A stretch of 9,478 nt of DNA from Deltaproteobacteria bacterium (GTDB lineage: Bacteria; Myxococcota_A; Polyangia; HGW-17; SLPX01). Shown here piece by piece: positions 1 through 6,276 of the stretch. The notes beneath the pieces were generated by a model. It ran no database searches. It was not told the DNA's origin and saw only the letters and a list, made by a program, of their open reading frames with translations. The first letter of the stretch is position 1; every line of letters begins with the position of its first letter. The stretch covers positions 1 to 9,478 of the forward strand of contig JAABSF010000074.1 in assembly GCA_011390535.1 (NCBI GenBank), given 5' to 3'. The position numbers and the translations under genes were made by a program.

Positions 1-2
1 TT

Positions 3-494
3 GCTTTTGAGTCAGCCCTTAACAAAAAAGAAGGGTTCGTTGTCTCTTCAGTAATTGATATCGGTTGCGGAAGCGGGCTGCTGCTCAAGTATATAAGAGA
101 ATCGATTGGAGAAGACATCATTCCTTACGGATGTGATTACAATCCACTGGCCGTTGAGTTACTAAAAAAACAAGTCCTCCCACAATTCGCGGACAATTTC
201 ACTTACGAAGACGTTAATCAAACATCCAGAGTAATCGATCAAGATGTAGCGATCATTATGCATGGAGATTACTCATGGAATCGTCTCTCCATCACATCGC
301 CGTATATCATCCTGAGAATAAGGGAAAATCTGGATGATCATCCTATGAAAAAAGAACAAAAGAAGGCCATCATACGGGATGCCCAACGGCTTGAAGGGAG
401 CAAGCGGCTCTCTTTGTTACAGGTCCGCCCATCAACTCACCGTCACAGTTTTCGTTTGTATGCAAATCTGAATAACGACGAGCCGTTTTACTAA
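3..494 (+). CDS. Class I SAM-dependent methyltransferase, 5' end outside window, C-terminus possibly damaged
   Basis: The reading frame is open from the window edge, so the start codon lies upstream; 163 codons are visible. The SAM-binding motif I is clear at visible residues 17-25 (VIDIGCGSG). It is followed by the expected spacing to an acidic end-of-strand residue near residue 45 (YGCDYNPLA), the pattern of a Rossmann-fold methyltransferase. A second strand reads DVAIIMHGDY (residues 81-90). The substrate cannot be told. From about residue 131 onward the sequence turns rich in Arg, Ser, His and Pro and no longer looks like a folded protein, ending LNNDEPFY. This, plus the GC-rich, repeat-bearing DNA that follows, suggests the natural C-terminus was replaced by insertion or rearrangement. 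Positions 5-21, within this frame, match a 17-base sequence just after the receptor gene in inverted orientation. The methyltransferase fold is well supported; the truncation is an inference. Confidence 0.72.
   Translation, partial: AFESALNKKEGFVVSSVIDIGCGSGLLLKYIRESIGEDIIPYGCDYNPLAVELLKKQVLPQFADNFTYEDVNQTSRVIDQDVAIIMHGDYSWNRLSITSPYIILRIRENLDDHPMKKEQKKAIIRDAQRLEGSKRLSLLQVRPSTHRHSFRLYANLNNDEPFY
7..24 (+). repeat. Left arm of an 18-bp imperfect inverted repeat (partner 629-646)
   Basis: Read inward, this arm (TTGAGTCAGCCCTTAACA) matches the reverse complement of 629-646 at 16 of 18 positions. The arms enclose 640 bp in terminal-inverted-repeat geometry. Positions 5-21 are also a perfect 17-base inverted match to 8870-8886. 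No transposase lies between the arms and the left arm falls inside a coding frame, so an insertion element is only one explanation. Confidence 0.4.
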
Positions 495-642
495 ACACAC
501 TCACATTGACCGCCGATCCATCCCGCCCTGCTGGGTTAACTACAATGCGCCGGCTGCTCGTTCGCGCCTTGACCGGCGAGCGCCTTGAGTGCCCTGCGAG
601 CATTTTTGTCTGGATGACAATGAGATCCTGTTTAGGGCCGAC
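495..642. other. Convergent intergenic gap, GC-rich, no supported gene
   Basis: This stretch lies between two convergent genes. It is clearly richer in G+C than its neighbours, especially 519-600. It holds an exact 9-base direct repeat (GCGCCTTGA at 564-572 and 580-588, 16 bases apart) and a 6-bp inverted repeat CGCCGG/CCGGCG (548-553 and 573-578). There is no T-run after the stem, so it does not read as an intrinsic terminator. An antisense frame of 77 codons (603 down to 370) crosses it and the end of the methyltransferase gene. I do not recognise it and do not call it as a gene. It may be an insertion-element remnant. Confidence 0.45.
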
Positions 643-646
643 TCAA
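629..646 (-). repeat. Right arm of the 18-bp imperfect inverted repeat
   Basis: On the minus strand this reads TTGAGTCGGCCCTAAACA, 16/18 identical to 7-24. It overlaps the TGA stop codon of the leftward methyltransferase-fusion gene (643-645). The 13-base core AGGGCYGACTCAA occurs in the same orientation at 8872-8884 directly after the receptor stop codon. Confidence 0.4.
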
Positions 647-2034
647 TACATGTCTCTTTTTCGGGCCGCCAGAATGATCTGATAAGCGAACAACCCAGGC
701 AGCTTACGTGCTAATGCATGTTGCATTCTACGAGCTCGGTCTACAGTGAAAACCAAAGAAGACTTTAAACCCGAGTTCTTGTTATCAAAGCATGAAGAAT
801 CAACTTGGGCGGTTGAAACAATCTTTCCAAAAATCTCTTCGAGCGGGAGCAGCGAGAGGTCTTCCGATTGTATGGCGAACCCTTCATCCTGCAAGAGACT
901 GCGAAAGGTTCTCCGGGTAAAAAGATGGATGTGGGTGCGATCCAATATACCCTTGGGCGTATAATTAAACTCCCCTAATAAGAGACTGAGTCGCATAAAC
1001 CAGTGTGCAACATTCCCCGTTGAGCATAAAAGCAATCCACCAGGGGCGAGGATGCGACGGCTATCGCGGACCAGCCCTGCGGGGTTTCTTAAATGCTCAA
1101 GCACATCTCCCATTAAAACAACATCATAAGGGCCTTTTATATGGGGACCATAACCATGCTCCAAATCAACCCGCCAAACTTTTCTGCAATATTTTTCGGC
1201 CCCTTTAGAGATATGAATGTCAACTCCATCTACAACGCAGCCTTTATCTTTGAGCAAAGATGCCATATAACCTTGTCCACATCCCACATCCAACGCCGTA
1301 CTCCCAGGAGCCACCATGGCTGCCAGGCGACTGTGGCTTCCCACTGGAGAAGGCTTCGCGGGATAAGACACAGGTCCATTAATATCAAAAGCCCCGAACC
1401 AACGAAGCCCCAGCTCATGTGCGACGCGCTTCGATCGTGCCGAAGTTGAATAAAAAAAGTGTTTTAAAGTTTGAGACAATGAAGGTTTTTCCGATCTGGA
1501 AACGCTCACTTCAATTTCAGCTACTCTTTTTCCCGCAACCTGAAGCTCTTCCCAAAGCTGCTCTTGAAAGCCACCCCCGTCAGTGTTTCGGTGAAAAGGA
1601 ATTCCCTCCAGCGCTTCAGAGCGTATCCCCCAAGCCACCAACCTACGAAAAATCCCCCCAACCACCGGAGCTGAGGTTTTCCTTCTTTGATATGCCTTCA
1701 CAGCATACTCGTCCCTATGCCGTCCTGCTCCATTTTTTTCTAATTTATTTAACAGAGGTTCAAGCTCAACCCTCCGCAATGTCTCATCACCTTCCAAAAC
1801 TAACATCAGCGAGTGTTTTTCTTCCAGCAGTGATCTCATGGCCCTTTTCAGCACTAATCCAATTCCTCTCTCAACGCCTTTAATCGTCGAAGTTTTGTGG
1901 ACCTCATCTTCAGCGATAAGAGAATGCTTTGCCCGGAACATTTCAATTTGCTTCATGGTGGCATCCACAAGATCAGGATGCGCATCTATAAATAAAACGA
2001 AGACACTATTGCTTTCAGTCATGTAGGGTTTCAC
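643..2034 (-). CDS. Glycosyltransferase-2-like / class I SAM methyltransferase fusion, 463 aa
   Basis: The C-terminal half (about residues 240-390) is a clear class I methyltransferase. It has motif I ALDVGCGQGY (247-256), an acidic VDGVDIH (268-274), YDVVLMGDVLEHL (303-315) and the motif-III-like RRILAPGGLLL (326-336), ending LFAYQIILAAR. The N-terminal ~200 residues resemble the later part of a GT2 fold. An alternating stretch LMLVLEGDE (76-84) sits where the metal-binding DxD region belongs, and GGGFQEQLWEEL...VAEIEVSV (153-178) matches the usual acceptor-side region. The usual nucleotide-binding DDGS segment is not visible, so this half may be inactive. Bifunctional GT2/methyltransferase proteins are a known bacterial architecture in surface-glycan loci. 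It is the last gene of the leftward operon, 50 bp after the GT39 gene. The GTG start at 2034 is preferred because GGA/AAGG lies 8-15 bases upstream; ATG at 2022 lacks this. Confidence 0.8.
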   Translation of the reverse strand: MKPYMTESNSVFVLFIDAHPDLVDATMKQIEMFRAKHSLIAEDEVHKTSTIKGVERGIGLVLKRAMRSLLEEKHSLMLVLEGDETLRRVELEPLLNKLEKNGAGRHRDEYAVKAYQRRKTSAPVVGGIFRRLVAWGIRSEALEGIPFHRNTDGGGFQEQLWEELQVAGKRVAEIEVSVSRSEKPSLSQTLKHFFYSTSARSKRVAHELGLRWFGAFDINGPVSYPAKPSPVGSHSRLAAMVAPGSTALDVGCGQGYMASLLKDKGCVVDGVDIHISKGAEKYCRKVWRVDLEHGYGPHIKGPYDVVLMGDVLEHLRNPAGLVRDSRRILAPGGLLLCSTGNVAHWFMRLSLLLGEFNYTPKGILDRTHIHLFTRRTFRSLLQDEGFAIQSEDLSLLPLEEIFGKIVSTAQVDSSCFDNKNSGLKSSLVFTVDRARRMQHALARKLPGLFAYQIILAARKRDMY

Positions 2035-2084
2035 TACTATTTCCAGCCTTTAAAAATCTCAGGTATATCTGTTTTTTCCGCTGC

Positions 2085-4619
2085 TCAGTCACCGGAGTCA
2101 TATAATCGGTTGCGATAAAAAAGAGCCCTCGCCGGCATAACCTTTCCATTGTGGAACTCAGCAGCCCGCAACCGAAGAAGGGCTGCACCATAGCGCTCGT
2201 AAAAATGTATTTCGAGTCTGTGAAAACCTTTCTCCAAGTTCATCACTGCGTGATCATAGACGAGGCCGTGATCGCTCCAAAGATCGATAACCTTTTTATT
2301 TCCCACAAACAAACGGCTACCGTCATCCGACCCTAATGACAATAAATACTCACCAGATTCCGGCACTCGCAAAAACCCCACGAACTTAGCAGAAAACAAA
2401 TCAACTCTCCCACAGATACGGGAAACTCGCAGGTTTAAAACAGGTCTCCTCCGGCAAACCGGCCCAGACAAAGTGAGGCCGGGATAACCACTTCTCCACA
2501 AACCACGCACAAGGTTTTGATCATGGATTTCCACGGCGGCTTGAAGCTCTCCTCTATCAAAGGAGAGCACGCGGCGAAGATCATCCTCGTTTACACGAAA
2601 TACCAGATGAGAGTAGGCCACATGATCCACTGGGTCGAGAACACGGAGCCACCGATACTGCCCGGGATGATTGACACCCACCAGTCTATTTGCCGACACA
2701 ACCCATGTACCCACTGAGGGCATTTGGGGATTCAGATTTGCTTTTGAGAGACCGTGCCGGCTCAAATACCATCGGAGATATCTATCATTTTGGTTCCAGT
2801 CCAGGTTTGAATCCGCCAAAATTCGATAGGAGTATTTTTTGTCTCTAACCAGCTCGTTAAAATAAGACAGATAGTGAGGTGTATAAGACAGGCTGGAGGT
2901 CCCCATCCATAAGACCGCCCCTGTAATGACAAAACTCAAAAGCCGTTGCCGAGTCCGGCCCTTAAGCTTGATAGCCCACAACCTACCGGTGAAAATATGG
3001 GACAAAACCAGCAGAGGCATGAGATACCTCACACCAATCTGGGCGGAGCAAAAAAAGAGAAAATACAAGAGCAAAAATAACCCTGGAACAAAAAGCAAAA
3101 GATCCCGAAACACAAGGCTGACACCAGAGTCTTCACCAACCCCTGAGATGACATGACTTGGCCTTTTAAGTTTTTTGCCGGGATACAGTGTAAAAAACAA
3201 GGCGGTTAAAAACAGAAACCAAAATCCTAAGGGGACCTTGTAAAGAAGCGCCACAAGAAAATACCATCTAAACCCTTCTCTGGAAGTCTCCCCCATCATG
3301 TAAATATTTCCGCGACCTGAGTGTGCATCATTGATGCTGAAGGTAACATCCAAAGCATCCATATAAGGACTCGGCAACCCGACAGGAAGAGGCTTTAACC
3401 GCTTTTGTACACCCTTAATGAAACCACTGCTGAAATTACGGGATCCCCATGAAACAAAAGTGTCCTGAAAATAATATGCTCCATTCCACACTATCCATGC
3501 ACAAAAGACAAAGACTGTGAAACGAAACAGCTTTCCCCAAACCGGACTATGAGCCTTTGTTTTACCGACATCCGCCTCCACGCTTTTGAGCCGATCACCA
3601 AGTTCATCGTTCAGCCCATGCCCATCATCGAGTCCATCGTTCAGCCCAGTTAGCCCATCATCGTGCCCATCGCTTAGCCCATCATCGAGCTCATTGTTCA
3701 GCCTATCATCAAGACCATCGTTCCGCCCATCGTTCCGCCCATCACTCGTGAGCGCTCTCTCACCATGCCCTTCCTGATCAGGGCAAAATCCGGATTCCAG
3801 CTCACCGAAACCCCCTATTTCTTCACTTTCTTCACTTTCTTCGCTTTCTTCGCTTTCTTCACATTCAAGCTCCCGGCCTCCCTTGGGATCTCGCTTTGCT
3901 TTTCGCCTACCCTCAACAATAAAAAACAGCCAGAGAATTCCCAATATGGGAAACAACAATAATGAAGTAAACTTAGATACCTGGGCCGCGCCGAAGAGCA
4001 TCCCGCACAAAACCAGCCAAGAAAATCGATGAGTATCCATATAACGCCAAAAAGCATAAATGGTGGACACCATGAACAAAGAGCAATAGACATCGTTTGT
4101 AACCCAGCGAGAGTGGGCTAAGATCGTGGGGCTGAGACAAAAAACCACCAAACTTCCCAGCCCTGCCCAAGAACCAAACATCCTTCGGGCAAATGCAAAC
4201 ACCACTCCCCCAAGCAAAACCGCAGCCAACACCGTTGGGATCCGCGACGCAAACACTGAAGCGATAGACCTGGGCCTATGTACACGATCACCCCTGAGAT
4301 AAAAATTCGGCAAAACATTCAGCTGACTGATGGCCATAGAAGAGAGGGTCACCTGCGATTGATGTCCCTTTTCAACCATCCTGGCCCCAAATGAGTAGTG
4401 AGTTGGTTCGTCCCAAGTCGGGGTCTTGAAACGCATCGAGATCAAAAGAAGAATCCCAAACAAAACCAGAACCACAGCCCCAATGATCTCCGGCGCGGCA
4501 GCCCGAAGAGCTGACTCAATAAAAGACTTCAGCCCCCTGGGAGATTTCTTCGTACAAACACAAGGAGCTTTGGAAACAATAACCTCATCGCCCCCATGTG
4601 TCACCCGGCTCTTCAACAA
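2085..4619 (-). CDS. GT39-like integral membrane glycosyltransferase with C-terminal PA14-like domain, 844 aa
   Basis: GT39 (protein O-mannosyl/ArnT-like) enzymes take sugar from a polyprenyl-phosphate carrier and transfer it on the outer face of the inner membrane. Seen here: a first membrane helix at about 44-61, followed by the loop motif TPTWDEPTHY (66-75) with the expected acidic pair. SPTILAHSRWVTND (163-176), about ten further hydrophobic helices to ~577, and the hallmark HYLSYFNEL...DSNLDWNQ (582-610) complete the core, which ends near VDHVAYSHLVFRV (664-676). Two things are unusual. Residues ~239-362, in a loop inferred to be cytoplasmic, are an acidic insert of EES and DGLN-type repeats. 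Residues ~735-820 look like a PA14 carbohydrate-binding domain (GFLRVPESGEYLLSLGSDDG, 748-767), presumably periplasmic. The TTG start at 4619 follows a strong GGGGGGAG ribosome site but at only 1 base; TTG 4616 or GTG 4604 are alternatives. The gap to the upstream gene is 18 bp, so it is co-transcribed. Confidence 0.82.
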   Translation of the reverse strand: MLKSRVTHGGDEVIVSKAPCVCTKKSPRGLKSFIESALRAAAPEIIGAVVLVLFGILLLISMRFKTPTWDEPTHYSFGARMVEKGHQSQVTLSSMAISQLNVLPNFYLRGDRVHRPRSIASVFASRIPTVLAAVLLGGVVFAFARRMFGSWAGLGSLVVFCLSPTILAHSRWVTNDVYCSLFMVSTIYAFWRYMDTHRFSWLVLCGMLFGAAQVSKFTSLLLFPILGILWLFFIVEGRRKAKRDPKGGRELECEESEESEESEESEEIGGFGELESGFCPDQEGHGERALTSDGRNDGRNDGLDDRLNNELDDGLSDGHDDGLTGLNDGLDDGHGLNDELGDRLKSVEADVGKTKAHSPVWGKLFRFTVFVFCAWIVWNGAYYFQDTFVSWGSRNFSSGFIKGVQKRLKPLPVGLPSPYMDALDVTFSINDAHSGRGNIYMMGETSREGFRWYFLVALLYKVPLGFWFLFLTALFFTLYPGKKLKRPSHVISGVGEDSGVSLVFRDLLLFVPGLFLLLYFLFFCSAQIGVRYLMPLLVLSHIFTGRLWAIKLKGRTRQRLLSFVITGAVLWMGTSSLSYTPHYLSYFNELVRDKKYSYRILADSNLDWNQNDRYLRWYLSRHGLSKANLNPQMPSVGTWVVSANRLVGVNHPGQYRWLRVLDPVDHVAYSHLVFRVNEDDLRRVLSFDRGELQAAVEIHDQNLVRGLWRSGYPGLTLSGPVCRRRPVLNLRVSRICGRVDLFSAKFVGFLRVPESGEYLLSLGSDDGSRLFVGNKKVIDLWSDHGLVYDHAVMNLEKGFHRLEIHFYERYGAALLRLRAAEFHNGKVMPARALFYRNRLYDSGD
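3588..3743 (-). repeat. In-frame 12-bp-period repeats encoding DGLN/DDGL units
   Basis: About thirteen degenerate tetrapeptide units (DGRN, DGLD, DGLS, DGHD, DGLN) fill residues 293-344 of the GT39-like protein, from a 12-bp DNA unit resembling CATCGTTCAGCC on the top strand. A six-base break in phase (TG) separates two blocks. The repeat is acidic and glycine-rich, typical of a disordered linker rather than a folded domain. Confidence 0.75.
3816..3863 (-). repeat. In-frame 9-bp repeat encoding Glu-Glu-Ser
   Basis: Four to five near-identical 9-bp units (top strand TTTCTTCAC or TTTCTTCGC) encode EES repeats at residues 253-267 of the GT39-like protein. They lie in the same cytoplasmic-loop insert as the DGLN repeat. 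The near identity of the units suggests recent slippage expansion. Confidence 0.8.
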
Positions 4620-4637
4620 GCTCCCCCCATTTCAAAG

Positions 4638-5423
4638 TCACAGAAAACGGCTGCAGTGCTCACAGAACCACCGCTGCCGCTCTTGTGACCAAACAGGGTT
4701 GCGCCCACACACATGACACACACCATCACTTTTAACCTCTCCTCGCGGAGCAGGAGGTGGTGAATCAAGCTTCTCGGCCAAATCAGGCGCCTCCTCCAAA
4801 AGAGCGTCTTCTATGATCAAATCTTCTTCATCCACAGGCTGAGTCGTTGAAGACCTGCCGCCGCGGAAAGGATTTTCATCTCCTTCACCAAAAACAACAT
4901 CCTCCCCCATAACACCTGGAGATAAAACACCTGGAGAGCCTTCTTCATCCGTTCCAGTCGGTGGAACTACATTTGGCGGAGGTGGACTGCCCTCGAGGAA
5001 AGGAGAGGGTTCTCCCGGCGGCGGCGGCACTGGTTCCCCCGGCGGCGGCGGCACTGGTTCCCCCGGCGGCGGCGCTGGTTCCCCCGGCGGCGGCGCTGGT
5101 TCCCCCGGCGGCGGCACTGGTTCTCCCGGCGGCGGCGGCACTGGTTCTCCCGGCGGCGGCGAATCTCCCGGTGGTGCCACCGGGTCATTGGGTGGAGGAG
5201 GCATTACATCCGGGGGTGGAGGAGCCACTCCCGGCGGCGGCGGTGTCTCACCCGGAGGGGGTGGAACATCTCCCGGCTTCGGCAATGGACGGCTTGGCGA
5301 TTTACCGCCTGAAGGTGGAGGAAGACTGGAAGATCTCCTCCCGGGCGACCTCCCACCCGGACCTCCAACAGGTGGAGGCAGCTTGGCACCTTTTCCGGAA
5401 CGGGATGAAGAATCTGAGTTCAT
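4638..5423 (-). CDS. Proline-rich repeat protein with C-terminal zinc ribbon, 261 aa, function unknown
   Basis: The frame can be opened further to GTG 5513, but ATG 5423 has an excellent GGGAGG site 9 bases upstream (5433-5438). That gives a 261-residue protein starting MNSDSSSRSGKGAK. Residues ~15-75 are basic, Gly/Ser/Pro-rich. Residues ~80-150 are polyproline units of the form PPPPGEPV or PPPGEPA. An acidic region follows (EEDLIIEDALLEEAPDLAEKL). The last 30 residues hold a CxxC-x14-CxxC pair (CHVC ... RWFCEHC) ending SRFL, a rubredoxin/zinc-ribbon-like knuckle probably binding zinc. No signal peptide or membrane segment is visible, so it is probably cytoplasmic. It is the first gene of the leftward glycan operon, 18 bp before the GT39 gene. 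A scaffold or regulator role is possible, but nothing in the sequence proves it. Confidence 0.72.
   Translation of the reverse strand: MNSDSSSRSGKGAKLPPPVGGPGGRSPGRRSSSLPPPSGGKSPSRPLPKPGDVPPPPGETPPPPGVAPPPPDVMPPPPNDPVAPPGDSPPPGEPVPPPPGEPVPPPGEPAPPPGEPAPPPGEPVPPPPGEPVPPPPGEPSPFLEGSPPPPNVVPPTGTDEEGSPGVLSPGVMGEDVVFGEGDENPFRGGRSSTTQPVDEEDLIIEDALLEEAPDLAEKLDSPPPAPRGEVKSDGVCHVCGRNPVWSQERQRWFCEHCSRFL
5008..5166 (-). repeat. Seven 21/24-bp GC-rich tandem repeats encoding PPP(P)GEP units
   Basis: Seven contiguous units start at 5008, 5032, 5056, 5077, 5098, 5119 and 5143, each beginning GGTTC(C/T)CCCGGCGG on the top strand. Unit length is 24 or 21 bases because one GGC triplet is present or absent, so every variant keeps the reading frame. 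The proline codons are nearly all CCG here, whereas neighbouring PPPP runs use mixed codons, which points to recent expansion. Confidence 0.88.
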
Positions 5424-5432
5424 TATTAATTG

Positions 5433-5438
5433 CCTCCC
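5433..5438 (-). promoter_or_regulatory. Ribosome binding site deciding the start of the proline-rich gene
   Basis: On the minus strand GGGAGG lies 9 bases before ATG 5423. The upstream GTG at 5513 has no comparable site, so the shorter 261-residue product is preferred. Confidence 0.75.
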
Positions 5439-5499
5439 ATCATGCTCAAAAGACTCCGCAGCCACGGTCCACAAAAAAATCAAGACCATGGATTTTTCA

Positions 5500-5522
5500 T
5501 CCGGATCAAACACATATCCGGA
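5500..5522 (-). promoter_or_regulatory. Leader hairpin, perfect 7-bp stem
   Basis: TCCGGAT (5500-5506) and ATCCGGA (5516-5522) are exact reverse complements around a 9-base loop. They lie in the predicted untranslated leader of the leftward operon, between the -10 site and the ribosome binding site. No T-run follows, so it is not a terminator by itself. Confidence 0.45.
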
Positions 5523-5537
5523 AGAAAAAGAACAATT

Positions 5538-5546
5538 AGTATACCA
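5538..5546 (-). promoter_or_regulatory. Extended -10 promoter for the leftward operon
   Basis: The minus strand reads TGGTATACT, an extended -10 (TGn + TATACT, 5/6 to TATAAT). At -35 spacing there is only a T-rich run, as is common for extended -10 promoters. Transcription would start near 5530, leaving a leader of about 105 bases before ATG 5423. Confidence 0.5.
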
Positions 5547-5763
5547 GACATCCCTGCCATAAAAAAAGCACGATCACCACAGCTTTGTCAAATAACCGCA
5601 ACTCTTACAAAGATTGCACCGATCCTACAGCGCAGATGAATTCCGGCATTTTTGAATATTGACACCCAGCAGAATTTCCCATAAGGGCAATATTACTAAT
5701 TTGCAAAAAATATTTTTTGCCGGCAAACCTTATCCACGCCGACATTAAAGGAGAAAAAAAGAA
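5547..5763. other. Divergent intergenic region between the glycan and receptor operons
   Basis: No gene is supported here. A perfect TTGACA -35 hexamer occurs at 5659-5664 pointing toward the lipoprotein genes. No good -10 stands at 16-18 bases (CATAAG at 15 bases is the nearest), so that promoter is uncertain. The region also holds the overlapping palindromes at 5703-5726 and a purine-rich ribosome site (AAAGGAG, 5747-5753) 10 bases before ATG 5764. Confidence 0.5.
5703..5726. promoter_or_regulatory. Two overlapping perfect palindromes, candidate operator
   Basis: GCAAAAAATATTTTTTGC (5703-5720) is a perfect 18-bp palindrome. TTGCCGGCAA (5717-5726) is a perfect 10-bp palindrome sharing four bases with it. 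They lie 38-61 bases before the first lipoprotein start codon, where a dimeric repressor or metal-sensing regulator would act on a promoter. The binding protein is unknown; the symmetry is directly visible, its role is inferred. Confidence 0.45.
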
Positions 5764-6267
5764 ATGGTTAAAAATGCGATACTTTACGCCATGATTTTGA
5801 TAATCAGCTCTATGGCAACCATCGCCTGCGGAGACGACGACTCCACCGAAAAAGCCTATGTGCGACTCCAAAACGACTTCGACAACCCAGACCTTCCCAA
5901 TCCTCCCTGGACGATCTGCAAGGCATATTACAACGGTACATTTTTCGATAAAGTAGACATAGGAGAGACAGGTGAAGAGTTTGAAGTAGAAGCAGGCCTG
6001 GGATATGTGTACATGATTCTGGCTTGGGATGATCCTGACTGCAACCCCGAGCACTGCCTGCCGGTGGCCTCCAGAAATGAAGAAGAAGTAGTACCAGGGC
6101 AAAGCCGCACCATCGTGCTGAATGTCCCCAACCATCAGGGGCCGTGCCCACCGCAAGGCGTTGAGCCTATTCCGGAAGATCTCTACAACCAGATACTAGA
6201 GCTGTGGCCGGAGTATGAATTCGAGCCTTATGAAAACCGAACCCAAAACCCGCAGTGCCGGGATTGA
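5764..6267 (+). CDS. Predicted lipoprotein, 167 aa, family not recognised
   Basis: The N-terminus (MVKNAILYAMILIISSMATIAC) is a signal peptide with lipobox TIAC and lipidation at Cys22, followed by GDDDS. The mature part is about 145 residues, acidic and rich in aromatics. It has five further cysteines (52, 93, 98, 128, 165), stretches such as DNPDLPNPPWTICKAYYNG (40-58) and AWDDPDCNPEHCLPVASRN (87-105), and an orderly C-terminus PIPEDLYNQILELWPEY (136-151). It looks like a compact beta-rich domain that may bind a ligand or metal, but no known family can be named. It is the first gene of the rightward operon, has a GGAG site 10 bases before the ATG, and ends 9 bases before the next lipoprotein. 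Its position next to a TonB receptor suggests a surface or periplasmic accessory in uptake. Confidence 0.78.
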   Translation: MVKNAILYAMILIISSMATIACGDDDSTEKAYVRLQNDFDNPDLPNPPWTICKAYYNGTFFDKVDIGETGEEFEVEAGLGYVYMILAWDDPDCNPEHCLPVASRNEEEVVPGQSRTIVLNVPNHQGPCPPQGVEPIPEDLYNQILELWPEYEFEPYENRTQNPQCRD

Positions 6268-6276
6268 TATTTCAAC

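Noticed and set aside
548..578. Intrinsic terminator between the convergent genes
   Set aside because: The CGCCGG/CCGGCG stem is only 6 bp with a 19-base loop and no T-run on either strand.
370..603. 77-codon antisense frame across the end of the left methyltransferase
   Set aside because: No ribosome site, no recognised similarity, composition rich in Arg/Ser/Ala as expected from GC-rich shadow DNA; kept only as a possible insertion-element remnant.
1419..1883. Top-strand 154-codon frame opposite the glycosyltransferase/methyltransferase fusion
   Set aside because: Shadow of the minus-strand gene, with no ribosome site or family pattern.
5008..5166. G-quadruplex in the GGC-rich tandem array
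   Set aside because: Only two-base G runs occur, which would form weak two-layer structures at best; the coding repeat explains the composition.
4961..5539. Long top-strand frame (192 codons) opposite the proline-rich gene
   Set aside because: It is an Ala/Val/Pro repeat produced by reading the GC-rich tandem array in another frame, with no ribosome site; the minus-strand frame has a zinc ribbon and a good start.
5586..5591. Perfect TTGACA on the minus strand as -35 of the leftward operon
   Set aside because: It is 42 bases from the TATACT site, and no -10 hexamer stands at 16-18 bases from it.
5605..6156. Minus-strand 183-codon frame opposite the first lipoprotein
   Set aside because: It lacks a credible start site and domain, and the opposite strand has a signal peptide, lipobox and ribosome site.
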